The notes beneath the pieces are model-generated. The model searched no databases, had not been told where the DNA came from, and was given only the letters and a program-made list of their open reading frames with translations. 64,000 bases of DNA, taken from positions 1-64,000 of the forward strand of contig RXJV01000037.1 of the NCBI GenBank assembly GCA_003963075.1. Reading direction: 5' to 3'. The stretch is from Burkholderiales bacterium. Lineage in GTDB: Bacteria; Pseudomonadota; Gammaproteobacteria; Burkholderiales; Burkholderiaceae_C. This document shows, one piece after another, positions 38,648 through 48,348 of this stretch; within the stretch, counting starts at the first letter, position 1, and every line of letters begins with the position of its first letter. Made by a program: the position numbers and the translations under genes.

Positions 38648-39841
38648 TCAGCGCGGAGCTTGCAGCAGTGATGTGACATCGAGTCGGTAGGCCCGCCACG
38701 CTGGCCAGGCTGCAGCCAGTAGGGCCAGGGCCCCGGCCAGCACAGGCACCAGCCATTCGGCCTCGCTGAGCCCGAGCGTCCCCAGACGCAATGACTGGCG
38801 CTCGGCCAGCAGGCGCTCCAGCAGCATGACCAGGCCATGCCCCAGCGCCAGACCGAGCGCGGCCGCGATGCCGGCCAGCAGCAGGGCTTCGAGCGCGATC
38901 AGCGCTGCCACCCGCGAGGCCGGCGCGCCCAGCATGCGCAGCATGGCCAGATCGCCCTGGCGCGCCCGCACCGCGTGCAGCAGCGCGACCCAGACCGACA
39001 ACCCCGCCGCCGCCAGCAGCACGACGCCAAAGCCCCGCAGCAGCTCGGTGCCGGCACCGACCAGCCGCATCAGCCGCGCCGTCTCCAGCGCTGGCGCTGC
39101 GGACTGCAGGCCGTCCTGCGCATTCACCCAGCGCGGCAGCATCGCGGCCGCGAGCGGGCTGCGGTAGCGCACCAAGGCCAGCGTGATCTCGCGCTCATCC
39201 GGCCCTTCGTCGGGCGCCGTGGCGCCATGGTGGGCCTCGTGCACGGCCCAGACCGAGGCCAGATCGGTCAGCACCAGACGGTCCAGCACGCTGCCGGACG
39301 GGGCCAGCACGCCGACCACCGTGAAGGCACGATCACCATGGGCGCCGCCGCCGGTGCCCAGCCCGTGGCTGCCGAAGAATGAGTCACCGGGCTGGAGCCC
39401 GCTGCTGCGGGCGACTTCGGCGCCGAGCACGGCCTGCAGCGGCCGGCTCCAGAGCTGGCCCTGTGCGAGCCTGGCCGCATAGAGCTCGAGATAGTCCGGC
39501 GACGTGCCGACGATGCGGAACCCTTGAAACGAGTCGCCCAGTGACAGCGGCACCGCCTGGGCCACGAGCGGCTGGGCTTGCAGCAGCTCCAGGGTCTTGA
39601 GCGGAATGTTGCCGGGCGGCGCGTCCACATGGAAGACGCCGGCCAGCATGATCTGCATCGGACTGCCCTTGGCCCCGACCACCAGGTCGATGCCCGCCAG
39701 GTCGCGCCTGAGCCCGGCCTCGACCTGGGCACTGGCGCGCAGCACAAAGGTCACCGCGGCCAGACCCAGGGTCAGCAGCAGCAGGTTCAGCGCCGTCGTC
39801 AGCGGGCTGGACCAGAGATAACGCCAGGCCAGCCGGATCAT
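38648..39841 (-). CDS. ABC transporter permease (FtsX/MacB-like)
   Basis: The 397-residue membrane protein has a long N-terminal helix (residues 14-36), a large periplasmic MacB-core domain (about 40-265) and three C-terminal helices, with the FtsX-type coupling segment RQGDLAMLRMLGAPASRVAAL. Such permeases often extract or move lipoproteins or peptides in the periplasm rather than carry solutes. Its start overlaps the ATPase stop by four bases. Confidence 0.87.
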   Translation of the reverse strand: MIRLAWRYLWSSPLTTALNLLLLTLGLAAVTFVLRASAQVEAGLRRDLAGIDLVVGAKGSPMQIMLAGVFHVDAPPGNIPLKTLELLQAQPLVAQAVPLSLGDSFQGFRIVGTSPDYLELYAARLAQGQLWSRPLQAVLGAEVARSSGLQPGDSFFGSHGLGTGGGAHGDRAFTVVGVLAPSGSVLDRLVLTDLASVWAVHEAHHGATAPDEGPDEREITLALVRYRSPLAAAMLPRWVNAQDGLQSAAPALETARLMRLVGAGTELLRGFGVVLLAAAGLSVWVALLHAVRARQGDLAMLRMLGAPASRVAALIALEALLLAGIAAALGLALGHGLVMLLERLLAERQSLRLGTLGLSEAEWLVPVLAGALALLAAAWPAWRAYRLDVTSLLQAPR

Positions 39842-40545
39842 GCCCGCCCCTCGGCCCGCGCGGTCGGCGCGCGGCTTGCAAACGGGTTGGCGCGCGGCCG
39901 GCTCGACAGCACCAGCTCGGACACGTCGGCGCGTTCGCTCAGCGCTTCGACGACCCGCGCATCATGGCTGGCGATCACCAGCGTGCAGCCCTCGCGCTCG
40001 GCCGCGTCCAGCAGCAAGGCCAGCAGATGCAGGGTGTGGTCGTCGTCGAGGCTGGCGCTGGGTTCGTCGGCCAGCAACAGGCGCGGGCGCCGCATCAATG
40101 CCCGGGCCAGTGCCACCCGCTGTGCCTGGCCGACGCTGAGCTGGTGCGGCCGCCGTGCGGACAGGTCGGCGATGTCCAGCGCCTCCAGCAGCTCGGCGGC
40201 ACGCGCACTGTCGGCACGCTGCCCGACGGCCAGTGCCGGCAGCGCGAGGTTCTCGGCCACGGTCAGCGCATCGCTGAGGTGCAGGCGCTGGGGCACGACA
40301 CCCAGCGTCGCGCCGCGCCAGGCGTCCAGCGCACGCGGGCCCAGGCCTGCGAGCTCGGTGCCGGCGACGACCAGTTCGCCTTGCTGCACGCGCAGCAGCC
40401 CGGCCAGCAACGCCAGCAGCGTCGACTTGCCGGTGCCGGAGGCGCCGCGCAGCAGCAGATGCCGGCCGGCAGCCAGGCCGAAATCCGCATAGGCGATCTC
40501 GGCACCGCCCGCATATCGATGGCGCAGGCCGCCCCAGGCGAGCAT
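39838..40545 (-). CDS. ABC transporter ATP-binding protein (LolD/MacB-like)
   Basis: The 235-residue ATPase has Walker A GASGTGKST, signature LSVGQAQRVALARAL and Walker B RLLLADEPSASLDDD, then the His-loop IASHD. The family is LolD/MacB-like, fitting the FtsX-type permease behind it. The ATG at 40545 overlaps the msrA stop by one base; the longer frame runs into msrA and is rejected. Confidence 0.9.
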   Translation of the reverse strand: MLAWGGLRHRYAGGAEIAYADFGLAAGRHLLLRGASGTGKSTLLALLAGLLRVQQGELVVAGTELAGLGPRALDAWRGATLGVVPQRLHLSDALTVAENLALPALAVGQRADSARAAELLEALDIADLSARRPHQLSVGQAQRVALARALMRRPRLLLADEPSASLDDDHTLHLLALLLDAAEREGCTLVIASHDARVVEALSERADVSELVLSSRPRANPFASRAPTARAEGRA

Positions 40546-41081
40546 CACTTGACGAGCCGCTTGAAGCTGGCCAGGAACTTGTCGACCTTGCCCGCGACCA
40601 CGAAGGCGCAATAGCCCTGGTCGGGATGGCGGGCGTAATAGTGCTGGTGGTAGGCCTCGGCCGGGTGGTAGTTGGTCTCGGGCTGCAGCTCGGTGACGAC
40701 ACGGCCGCCATGGTGATCGTCGACTTCGCGGATGACCGCAGCGGCCAGCTGGCGCTGGTCCTCGCTGTGCCAGTAAATGCCCGAACGGTACTGGGTGCCG
40801 ACGTCGGCGCCCTGGCGGTTCAGCGTGGTCGGGTCGTGGATCGTGAAGAAAACCTCGAGCAGCTCGCGCAGCGACACCTCTGCAGGATCGAAATCGATCC
40901 GCACAACCTCGGCATGGCCGGTGTTGCCGCTGCAGACCTGCTCATAGTTGGGGTGGGGATGGTGGCCGTTGCTGTAGCCGTTCTCGACCTGGTGCACGCC
41001 GCGCACGCGCTCGTAGACGGCCTCCAGGCACCAGAAGCAGCCGCCGGCAAGGGTGATGCGTTCGAGGGTTGCAGGGGTCAT
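40545..41081 (-). CDS. msrA: Peptide methionine sulfoxide reductase A
   Basis: The 178-residue reductase repairs oxidised Met (S-sulfoxide). GGCFWCLEAVYERVRGV holds the catalytic Cys of GCFWC. EVVRIDFDP, the YRSGIYWHSEDQ block and HQHYYARHPDQGYC follow, the last with a resolving-type Cys. No signal peptide, so cytosolic. It is translationally coupled to the ABC ATPase downstream and lies ten bases behind the AsmA-like gene. Confidence 0.96.
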   Translation of the reverse strand: MTPATLERITLAGGCFWCLEAVYERVRGVHQVENGYSNGHHPHPNYEQVCSGNTGHAEVVRIDFDPAEVSLRELLEVFFTIHDPTTLNRQGADVGTQYRSGIYWHSEDQRQLAAAVIREVDDHHGGRVVTELQPETNYHPAEAYHQHYYARHPDQGYCAFVVAGKVDKFLASFKRLVK

Positions 41082-41090
41082 GACGGGCTT

Positions 41091-44000
41091 TCAGTGGGCG
41101 GACAGGGTGAGTTCGACATGGGGACGCCACGCCTCACCGCAAGTGGCATCACAGAGTTTGGGCGCGGCCAGGAAAACGCGCGCGTTCGGCGCGCCACGGG
41201 CCAGCAGCGCGTCGCGCACGGCGACGGCGCGGGCCACGGCGAGCTGGCGCAGCGCCTCGGTATCGACCGCATAGCTGGCCAGCAGCAGCGAGCGCATCTG
41301 CTCGGGCGGCAGTTCCTTGACCATGCCGAGCAGGTTCTTGGGCTTGTCGGGCAGCGCGCTGGCTTGGTAGAGGCGTCTGAGCGCCTCCGCCGGCGAGGCC
41401 GCGTTCTCGGCCTGCAGCGCCGTGGCCAGGCGGCGCTCGCGCAGCGCCGCGGCCTCGGCAGCCGGGTGGGCCCAGCCGGACAGGGTCAGCCGCACACCCG
41501 GCTTGTCGGCCAGCCGCTGGGCCACTTGATCGAGCTGCGTCGAGTCGGACAGCTCGGCGCCGCCAGCCGCGAAGGTGATCTCGGCCTCCTGGGCCGCGTC
41601 GCTGCCGCTGAACAGCGCGAACGGCGACGTCAGGGCCTTGCCGATCAGGTTCAGGACCAGCTTCCAGACGATGCCACCGACGCTGAATTCCGGGTCGTTC
41701 AGCGAGCCTCGGATGGGCAGGTTCACGTCGATGACGCCATCACGGTCCTTCAGCAAGGCCACGGCGAAGCGCACCGGCAAGGTCGTCGCGTCGGGGCTGT
41801 CGACCTTGTCGCCGAAGGTCAGCTGGTTCAGGATGATCTGGTTGCTGGCGCTCAGCGAGCCATCGGCTTCCACCTTGTAGCGCAGCCGGGTCGACAGCTT
41901 GCCGCGTTCGATCGCGTAGCCGGCGTACTTGGCGGCATAGGGCGACAGCGGCGCGAGCTCGATGTCGCTGGCATTGGCGGCGATATCGAGGCCCAGCGGC
42001 GCACCGGGCTTGAGCTGGCCGTCGATCTCGAGCAGCCCCGTGCCAGCAACCTTGCCGCGCAGTGTCAGCGGCGCCATCGTCGGGCTGGCCGAGGAAAAGG
42101 CGCCGAGCGAGCCTTGCAGCTCGCTGAGACGGGCGCTGTAGTTGGGGCGGACGAAGCGGTCATTGAAGTCCACCAGGCCGCGATTGACGCGGATGCGCTC
42201 GATCGCTACTTGGGGCTGGGCCGACGAGGCGGCTGGGGCCGGCGCCGCCGCTGCCGCCTTGGCCTCGGCGGGCCGGATATCGCGCAGGTTGAAATGCCCC
42301 TGCTCGCTGACGATCAGGCGGGCATAGGCATCGTCCAGCACCGCCTCGGTCAGCACGAGCTTGGGCGCAGCGCCTGGCGCCAGCGCGAGCTTGAGGCCAT
42401 CGAGCTGCAGCGACTGCCAGCTCAACAGCTCCTCGCCCAGCACACGCCGCCCGTCGACGGCGCGGGTCTGCATCAAGGTCAGCGGGCCGATGCGCGCCTC
42501 GCCACCCAGGTCGGCCTGCCAGCCGGCCGACTGCTGGGTGGCGCTCAGCTCCGCCTTCAGACCCAGCTCGGCGCGCTGCAGGTGCAGGCCCAGTGCCGGG
42601 TCGATGTAGGCATTGAAGAGCTGCAGCGGCAGCGCTTGGGCCTGCAGGCTGCCGGTGGCGCTCAGCGGCGCGAGTCCGATGCGACCGGTCCACTGCAGCT
42701 CACCGGCACTGGCCGCGACGGCCTGGTTGTCCTCGGCAAGGGCCGCGAGCTTCAGCCCCAGCTGGGCCTGCACCGGCGCCTTGGCGGGCCAGCCCAGCGC
42801 GCCGAGCCTGAGCTTGATGGGCTCGGCAACGACGTTGACCGGGCTCAGGCCGCCGGCCACGCTGCCGTCCCGCCACCGCAGAGCGCCCCGCTCGACCGCC
42901 AGGCCGGCCAGCTGCAGCGACCATGCCGGGCCGGCGTCGGGCTGGGGCTGCGCCGCGGCGGCAGGCAGCAGCGGCGCGAGGTTGAGCCGGCCATCGGCAT
43001 CGCGCGCGAGCTGGGCCCGTGGCGCATCGAGGGCCAGCATGCCCAGGCTGAGGCGGCGCGCACCCGGCTCCAGCACGGCCTGGTCGAGCTGGGCGCCGGC
43101 CAGCGTCAGCAGGGGCTTGGCCACGCCGGGCAGGCTCAGCCGCAGGTCACGAATGCGCAGCGCATTGAGCGACAGCTCGGCGCGGTCGGCAGCGCCATCG
43201 GCCAGCGGCTGCTTCACGCGCAGTGCGGCCTCGGTCGAGACCCCCGCCGTGAGCACAGCTCCGCCGGGCAGCGGCAGCCAGCCGGCCAGGCGCTCGACGG
43301 CGAGGTCGCTTAGCAACGCGCTGGCCTCGAGCAGCTCGGGCGCGAGCCGCGCCTTGGCGCTCAGCCGGGCCTGACCCAGGCGCAGGCTGGCTTCAAGCTC
43401 GGCCGCCTTCTTCATCGGCCACTGGGTGGGACCGAGCTGGAGCTGGATGTCGTCGACCACCAGGTCGCGCGCGGTCAAGCGCCCGTCCTTGAGGACAACG
43501 CTGGCCGCACTGAACTGCCAGTCCGCGCCGCTCGTGGGCGGGTTGCTGCCGGCAGGCGGGGCCAGGGGCATGGGCGGCAGCCAGGCGCTTGGCGTGTCGA
43601 TCACGATCGCGCCCAACCCGAGCCGGCGGCGCAGCGGCTGCACATCCTCGAGTTGCAGGCTCAGCCGCCCGAGACCGAACAACGGCTGCCCGTCGGGCCG
43701 GTTCAGCGCCAGCTCGCGCAACTGCAGGCCGCCCGACAGCCGCAATGACGGCGCCTGGCCGGCCGGCTTGGCAAAGTCCAGCGCGACGTCAACGCCGAGC
43801 CGGCCGGACACGATGCGCAGCGGCACGCTCGCCGGCACATAGGCGGCGAGCGGCGCGAGATCGAGCCCGTCCAGGCGCAGCGCCAGATGGGCACGGGGTG
43901 GATCGGCGAAGGGCAGCGCCTCGCTGCGGCCATCGAAGCTGACGCCGTCGAGCTTGCCGCTCAGGCGGGGCGTGACCTCGACGGCCACGTCGGCCGGCAG

Positions 44001-44567
44001 GGTCGACACGAAAGGCAGGGCCAGATGCAGGGCCGACAGTTCATGCCGGCGCTGCACCGGGCGGTCGTCGAAGACGACGAGGCCGTCGCTGAGCACGATG
44101 TTGTAGACCGCGAACTCGGGCTCCGACGTCGGGGGTGCCGAGGGGTCCGTCGCTGGGGCGGCAAGGCGCTGGATCAGGTCATCGATGTCGTAGCGCCCCT
44201 CGGCGACGCGGGCGACGCGCAGCTCCGGAGCGTCCAGCTTGAGCGAGGCGATGACCACATGCCCGCGCAGCAGCGAGCGCAGTGACAGCGCGACGTCCAG
44301 CTTCGCCAGTTTGAGGAGCGGCGGCTGGCCCGAAGCGGCGCCGCCGATGCTCAGGCCCTCGACGAGCAGCCCGAGCCGCCAGGGCTGAAAGCGCGCCTGC
44401 TCGATGCGCACCGGGCGGCCAAGGCTTTCAGTGGCCAGCGCGGCGCCACGGCTGGTGATCCAGCCCGGCAGCATCAGGGTCGCGGCCAGCAGGGCCAGTG
44501 CAAGCACGGCGGTGAGCAGGACAAGCGTCCACAGGCCGAGGCGCAGCAAGTAACGTCGGTCGGTCAT
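41091..44567 (-). CDS. DUF748/AsmA-like giant envelope protein
   Basis: 1158 residues with one N-terminal membrane helix (about 12-33) and a very long periplasmic repetitive beta-rich region typical of DUF748/AsmA-like proteins. Repeated segments such as LRLDGLDLAPLAAYVPASVPLRIVSG belong to that pattern. The C-terminus has an OmpA-like motif (residues about 1010-1150: EITFAAGGAELSDSTQLDQVAQRL and LSGWAHPAAEAAALRERRLA) that could bind peptidoglycan. AsmA-like proteins are thought to form lipid-conducting bridges to the outer membrane. ATG 44567 is preferred to the GTG one codon earlier. Confidence 0.83.
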   Translation of the reverse strand: MTDRRYLLRLGLWTLVLLTAVLALALLAATLMLPGWITSRGAALATESLGRPVRIEQARFQPWRLGLLVEGLSIGGAASGQPPLLKLAKLDVALSLRSLLRGHVVIASLKLDAPELRVARVAEGRYDIDDLIQRLAAPATDPSAPPTSEPEFAVYNIVLSDGLVVFDDRPVQRRHELSALHLALPFVSTLPADVAVEVTPRLSGKLDGVSFDGRSEALPFADPPRAHLALRLDGLDLAPLAAYVPASVPLRIVSGRLGVDVALDFAKPAGQAPSLRLSGGLQLRELALNRPDGQPLFGLGRLSLQLEDVQPLRRRLGLGAIVIDTPSAWLPPMPLAPPAGSNPPTSGADWQFSAASVVLKDGRLTARDLVVDDIQLQLGPTQWPMKKAAELEASLRLGQARLSAKARLAPELLEASALLSDLAVERLAGWLPLPGGAVLTAGVSTEAALRVKQPLADGAADRAELSLNALRIRDLRLSLPGVAKPLLTLAGAQLDQAVLEPGARRLSLGMLALDAPRAQLARDADGRLNLAPLLPAAAAQPQPDAGPAWSLQLAGLAVERGALRWRDGSVAGGLSPVNVVAEPIKLRLGALGWPAKAPVQAQLGLKLAALAEDNQAVAASAGELQWTGRIGLAPLSATGSLQAQALPLQLFNAYIDPALGLHLQRAELGLKAELSATQQSAGWQADLGGEARIGPLTLMQTRAVDGRRVLGEELLSWQSLQLDGLKLALAPGAAPKLVLTEAVLDDAYARLIVSEQGHFNLRDIRPAEAKAAAAAPAPAASSAQPQVAIERIRVNRGLVDFNDRFVRPNYSARLSELQGSLGAFSSASPTMAPLTLRGKVAGTGLLEIDGQLKPGAPLGLDIAANASDIELAPLSPYAAKYAGYAIERGKLSTRLRYKVEADGSLSASNQIILNQLTFGDKVDSPDATTLPVRFAVALLKDRDGVIDVNLPIRGSLNDPEFSVGGIVWKLVLNLIGKALTSPFALFSGSDAAQEAEITFAAGGAELSDSTQLDQVAQRLADKPGVRLTLSGWAHPAAEAAALRERRLATALQAENAASPAEALRRLYQASALPDKPKNLLGMVKELPPEQMRSLLLASYAVDTEALRQLAVARAVAVRDALLARGAPNARVFLAAPKLCDATCGEAWRPHVELTLSAH

Positions 44568-44595
44568 CACGGTCCGCGCATTATTGACGTCGGCG

Positions 44596-45399
44596 ATGAT
44601 GTCGCCCGTGAGCCTCTCCCTTGACTACTCCGGGTTCAAGACCCTGCTGCTGGCCGCCACCTTGCCGCCCGTGCCCTGGCTGCTGCTGGCGGCCTGGGGC
44701 GGCTGGCGGCTGCGACGCGGCCGGCGCCTCGGCGGCCTGTTGCTGGGCCTGGCGCTGGCGGGGGTCTGGCTGTCGTCCACCGAAGCGTTTGCCGAACTGC
44801 TGAGCCGCGCGATCGGCGGGCCCGCCGCGCTGAGCCGGGCCCAGGTGGAGGCTTTGAGGGGGCAGCCGGACGGCGCCGTGCTGGTGCTCGGTGGGGGGGT
44901 GCACCGCCACCTGCCGGAATACGGTGGCGGCGCGCCGAAACGCTACACCGCCGAGCGGCTGGCCTACGGCGTCTGGCTGGCCCGGCGCAGCGGCTGGCCG
45001 CTGGCCTTCACCGGCGGTATCGGTTGGACGGCCAACGACCAGCAGCATTCGGAAGCCGAGATCGTCGCGCGCATCGCGGCCGAGGACTATGGGCTGCCGC
45101 TGCGCTGGATCGAGTCACGTTCACGCGACACGCGTGAGAACGCCAGCAACAGCCTGCCCTTGCTGGCGGCGGCGGGCGTGAAACAGGTGCTGCTGGTGAC
45201 GGACGACGGCCATATGCGCCGGGCGATGCGCGCCTTCGAGCCCCTGGCCCGGCCGCTTGGCATCGTGGTCGTGCCGGCGCCGGTCGGCCTGCGGGACGAC
45301 GCGCTGAGCCGCTTCGATGACTGGTGTCCGTCGGTCGAGGGTTTTGCCAGGGTGCGCAATATCGTCTACGAGACGCTGGCCTGGTGGGCCGGCCGCTGA
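44596..45399 (+). CDS. DUF218/YdcF-SanA-ElyC-like membrane protein
   Basis: The 267-residue protein has two N-terminal membrane helices and a DUF218 domain beginning AVLVLGGGVHRHLPEYGG, with Asp/Ser-rich active-site-like segments (ESRSRDTRENASNSLPLLAAAGVKQVLLVTDDGHMRRA). The layout is like ElyC, which affects cell envelope and lipid carrier recycling. Its molecular reaction is not established. Starts at 44584 (TTG), 44596 and 44599 (ATG) are all possible. It is divergent from the AsmA-like gene. Confidence 0.83.
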   Translation: MMSPVSLSLDYSGFKTLLLAATLPPVPWLLLAAWGGWRLRRGRRLGGLLLGLALAGVWLSSTEAFAELLSRAIGGPAALSRAQVEALRGQPDGAVLVLGGGVHRHLPEYGGGAPKRYTAERLAYGVWLARRSGWPLAFTGGIGWTANDQQHSEAEIVARIAAEDYGLPLRWIESRSRDTRENASNSLPLLAAAGVKQVLLVTDDGHMRRAMRAFEPLARPLGIVVVPAPVGLRDDALSRFDDWCPSVEGFARVRNIVYETLAWWAGR

Positions 45400-45418
45400 G
45401 CTCACCAGAACAAGAGAA

Positions 45419-45448
45419 ACCCCGCCGGGCCGGAGGGCCGGGCGGGGT
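45419..45448. terminator. Strong GC-rich hairpin between convergent genes
   Basis: ACCCCGCCGGGCC pairs, with one mismatch, to GGCCGGGCGGGGT around a four-base loop, about 20 bases after the DUF218 stop. There is no T-tract on the plus strand. A second stem, CTGGCGC/GCGCCAG, lies at about 45497-45519. This 162-base convergent gap probably ends transcription from both sides; I see no other gene in it. Confidence 0.6.
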
Positions 45449-45561
45449 GGGTGGCCATGCCACCATGGGGCTCCGAGGCGATCTGCCAAGGGGCTCCTGG
45501 CGCGCAAAGATTGCGCCAGAGGATTTGCCTGAACAGGCCAGACAACAGTAGGTGAGCCCCT

Positions 45562-47100
45562 TCAGGGCTTCAAGAAGAGTTGCCCGAATAGCGCGTCGGC
45601 TCGCTTGCGGACCTCGGGCGGCAGGCTGATGCTGCGGCCCCACTCCCGGCTCGTCTCACCCGGCCATTTGTTGGTCGCGTCCAGCCCCATCTTGCCGCCC
45701 AGGCCACTGACCGGCGAGGCGAAGTCGAGATAGTCGATGGGGGTGTTGTCGACGAGGGTCGTGTCCCGGACCGGGTCCATGCGGGTGGTGATGGCCCAGA
45801 TCACCTCCTGCCAGTTGCGCGTGTCGATGTCGTCATCAACCACCACGATGAACTTCGTGTACATGAACTGGCGCAAGAAGCTCCAAATGCCGAACATCAG
45901 CCGCTTGGCGTGGCCGGGGTAGGACTTGCGGATGGACACGACCGCCATGCGGTAGCTGCAGCCCTCGGGCGGCAGATAGAAGTCGACGATCTCCGGAAAC
46001 TGCTTTTGCAGGATGGGCACGAAGACTTCGTTGAGCGCAACACCCAGGATGGCCGGCTCGTCCGGCGGCTTGCCGGTGTAGGTCGAGTGGTAGATCGGGT
46101 TCGTGCGCTGGGTCTGGCGCGAGATTTCGAAGACCGGGAACCAGTCCTGCTCGTTGTAGTAGCCGGTGTGGTCACCGAACGGGCCCTCCAGCGCGTGCAG
46201 ATACCCCCCCTTCTCCTTCAGCGGCACACCACGTTCGCTGACACCGCTGTAGCCAGACGGGGCGGGTGGGATGTGGCCTTCGAGCACGATCTCCGCCGAC
46301 GCAGGGGCCTGCAGCGGCTGGTCACGGCCAACCCCGGTGTTGACCAGTTCGGTACGGGAACCCCTCAACAGACCGGCAAACTGATACTCGGACAGGCTGT
46401 CAGGCACAGGCGTGACCGCGCCGAGGATGGTGGCGGGGTCGGCGCCGAGGGCGACTGCCATCGGGAACGGCTCGCCGGGATGAGCCAGCGCATGGTCGCG
46501 GAAGTCCAGCGCTCCGCCCCGGTGCGCCAGCCAGCGCATGATGACCTGGCGCGGACCGATCAGCTGCTGCCGGTAGATGCCCAGGTTCTGGCGCGTCCGT
46601 GTCGGGCCCCGCGTGATGACCAGCCCCCACGTGATCAGGGGGGCGGCGTCGTCGGGCCAGCAATGCTGGATCGGGAGGCGCCCGAGGTCGATGTCGCGTG
46701 CCCCGAACACCTCCTGCTGGCAGGGGGCATGGCGTTGAACGGTGGGCTTCATGTCCCACAGCGCCTTCACCATCTGCAGCAGCTTGCCGGCGTCTTTCAG
46801 ACCCTTGGGCGGCTCCGGCTCCTTGAGGCTGGCCAGCACCCTTCCGACATCCCGCAAATCGGCCAGCGAGTCCGCGCCCATGCCGAGCGCGACGCGACGG
46901 GTGGTCCCGAACAGATTGGTCAGGGCCGGCGTGTTGTGGCCGGTCGGCGCCTCGAACAGCAGGGCCGGTCCACCCGCCCTCAGAACCTTGTCGCTCAGGG
47001 CGGTCATTTCGAGCACCGGTGAGACGTTTTCACGCACACGCCTCAGTTCACCCAGGCGCTCGAGCCCAGCGATGAAGTCCCGCAGGTCACCGTATTTCAT
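45562..47100 (-). CDS. ubiD: UbiD-family decarboxylase (4-hydroxy-3-polyprenylbenzoate)
   Basis: Prenylated-FMN-dependent decarboxylase of 512 residues in ubiquinone synthesis. Blocks are [19 protein letters not shown], the cofactor/metal site [31 protein letters not shown], the [13 protein letters not shown] region and the C-terminal [13 protein letters not shown]. Length fits UbiD (about 490-515). ubiX, which makes the cofactor, is not in the window. An AT-richer leader (47101-47150) probably holds the promoter. Confidence 0.95.
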   Translation of the reverse strand: MKYGDLRDFIAGLERLGELRRVRENVSPVLEMTALSDKVLRAGGPALLFEAPTGHNTPALTNLFGTTRRVALGMGADSLADLRDVGRVLASLKEPEPPKGLKDAGKLLQMVKALWDMKPTVQRHAPCQQEVFGARDIDLGRLPIQHCWPDDAAPLITWGLVITRGPTRTRQNLGIYRQQLIGPRQVIMRWLAHRGGALDFRDHALAHPGEPFPMAVALGADPATILGAVTPVPDSLSEYQFAGLLRGSRTELVNTGVGRDQPLQAPASAEIVLEGHIPPAPSGYSGVSERGVPLKEKGGYLHALEGPFGDHTGYYNEQDWFPVFEISRQTQRTNPIYHSTYTGKPPDEPAILGVALNEVFVPILQKQFPEIVDFYLPPEGCSYRMAVVSIRKSYPGHAKRLMFGIWSFLRQFMYTKFIVVVDDDIDTRNWQEVIWAITTRMDPVRDTTLVDNTPIDYLDFASPVSGLGGKMGLDATNKWPGETSREWGRSISLPPEVRKRADALFGQLFLKP

Positions 47101-47321
47101 AACTGAAAGTAGTATTGATTACAGATAACAGCCTTGACGGGTTATCTAAGCTTCGTAGAATTCGGGCCTTCGGGTTTTCACGGAAGCCCAATCCGGCCGG
47201 GTCCCCCGGGCACCGCGGTGCCACAGACCCAAAGCATGGGCCGGGAAATTATCACCGTCGCCCCACCCAGACCGATCCGCGTGCCGGCCGTCTGAGGCGG
47301 GCTGCGACACCAAGGAGTCGC

Positions 47322-48170
47322 ATGACGACACGTCAAAACCTGATCAGCCTGGCCCGTCACACGCGGGCATCGGTCTCGGTGTTTGTTCGAGACATTGGTC
47401 ATGGTCTGCTGGTAACCAGCCACAACACGCTGGCCCTTGTTGGGCTGGCCGTGGTCGCCGTGCTGCTGGTGTTTTCGAGCCAGCCCGGCCTGCGCGAGCG
47501 GGTGGAGTCCGCTGCACTGGGCTGGCTGAGTGCCCGCCAGGAGGCCAGGGCCGAAGCCGACGGCGGCAATCTGCTGCTGGCTACCGCCGAGCCGGAAGCG
47601 ATTGCCCGCGCCACCGCAACCGACCCGCGCGAACTGAGCCGCCAACAGGCGGCGGTCGCACACTGGCTGGCCCGCCGCTACCACGTGGCGCCCGAGCCAG
47701 TGAGCCGCCTCGTGCAAGAGGCCTGGGCCGTCGGCAACCGAGCCAAGGTCGAGCCGACCCTGATCCTGGCGATCATGGCCATCGAATCCGGCTTCAATCC
47801 TTTTGCGCAGAGTGCCGTGGGTGCCCAGGGCCTGATGCAGGTCATGACCCGTGTGCACGACGACAAGTACGAGGCCTTCGGCGGCACGCTGGCAGCCTTC
47901 GACCCCGTGACCAATCTGCGCGTCGGTGTGCAGGTTCTGAAGGAGTGCATCCAGCGCGGCGGCAGCCTGGAGGAAGGCCTGCGCTACTACGTCGGCGCCG
48001 CCAACCTGGCCGAGGACACCGGCTATGCGTCGCGCGTGCTCGCCGAGCACAACCTGTTGAATGCCATCGCTGCTGGGCGTGCGCTGCCGGCCAGCACGGC
48101 GACCAAGCCACTGCGTGAAGCCGCGTCCCCGCCCGCCGCCGAGCCGGACCAGGTGGCCCTGCTGCGCTGA
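47322..48170 (+). CDS. Membrane-anchored lytic transglycosylase
   Basis: The 282-residue protein has one membrane helix (about 34-52, LALVGLAVVAVLLVF) and a C-terminal SLT (family 23) domain. The catalytic Glu is in AIMAIESGFNPFAQSAVGAQGLMQVM, followed by DPVTNLRVGVQVLKECI and YYVGAANL. It cuts peptidoglycan glycan strands on the periplasmic side. AAGGAG (47312-47317) sets the start at ATG 47322. The 221-base gap upstream carries GC-rich hairpins such as GCACCGCGGTGC but no gene. Confidence 0.87.
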   Translation: MTTRQNLISLARHTRASVSVFVRDIGHGLLVTSHNTLALVGLAVVAVLLVFSSQPGLRERVESAALGWLSARQEARAEADGGNLLLATAEPEAIARATATDPRELSRQQAAVAHWLARRYHVAPEPVSRLVQEAWAVGNRAKVEPTLILAIMAIESGFNPFAQSAVGAQGLMQVMTRVHDDKYEAFGGTLAAFDPVTNLRVGVQVLKECIQRGGSLEEGLRYYVGAANLAEDTGYASRVLAEHNLLNAIAAGRALPASTATKPLREAASPPAAEPDQVALLR

Positions 48171-48185
48171 TTTACACTGCCCATT

Positions 48186-48286
48186 CACGCGACTGGCGAT
48201 CAGGGTCACTAGCGGACCCGAGGTGGGCCACCACCGGGAAGCGTGAGGCGGCAGCGCTGTCGCCATCAGCCGTTCGCCTGGGCAGC
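48186..48286 (+). ncRNA. ZTP (pfl) riboswitch upstream of glyA
   Basis: The leader carries the pfl-motif features in order. GCGACTGGCGATCA is followed by a GGGTC/GACCC stem (48203-48219), a GGTGG-gcca-CCACC hairpin (48222-48235) joined to GGGAAGCG, a variable GC hairpin (48248-48265), and the 3' conserved block CGCCTGGGCAGC (about 48275-48286). This class binds ZTP/ZMP, signs of folate shortage, and turns on one-carbon genes such as glyA. A possible expression-platform stem around CACCGCTGCGGTG lies at 48296-48308, with no T-tract, so control may be at translation. Confidence 0.88.
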
Positions 48287-48348
48287 CTCGATGCACACCG
48301 CTGCGGTGCCTGCCGGGGATTCACCGCCTGACCTTCGGAACACCTGCC

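Noticed and set aside
45465-45551. 28-codon frame (MGLRGDLPRGSW...) between the DUF218 and ubiD genes
   Set aside because: It follows a strong hairpin, has no convincing Shine-Dalgarno and no sign of selection; treated as part of the convergent termination region.
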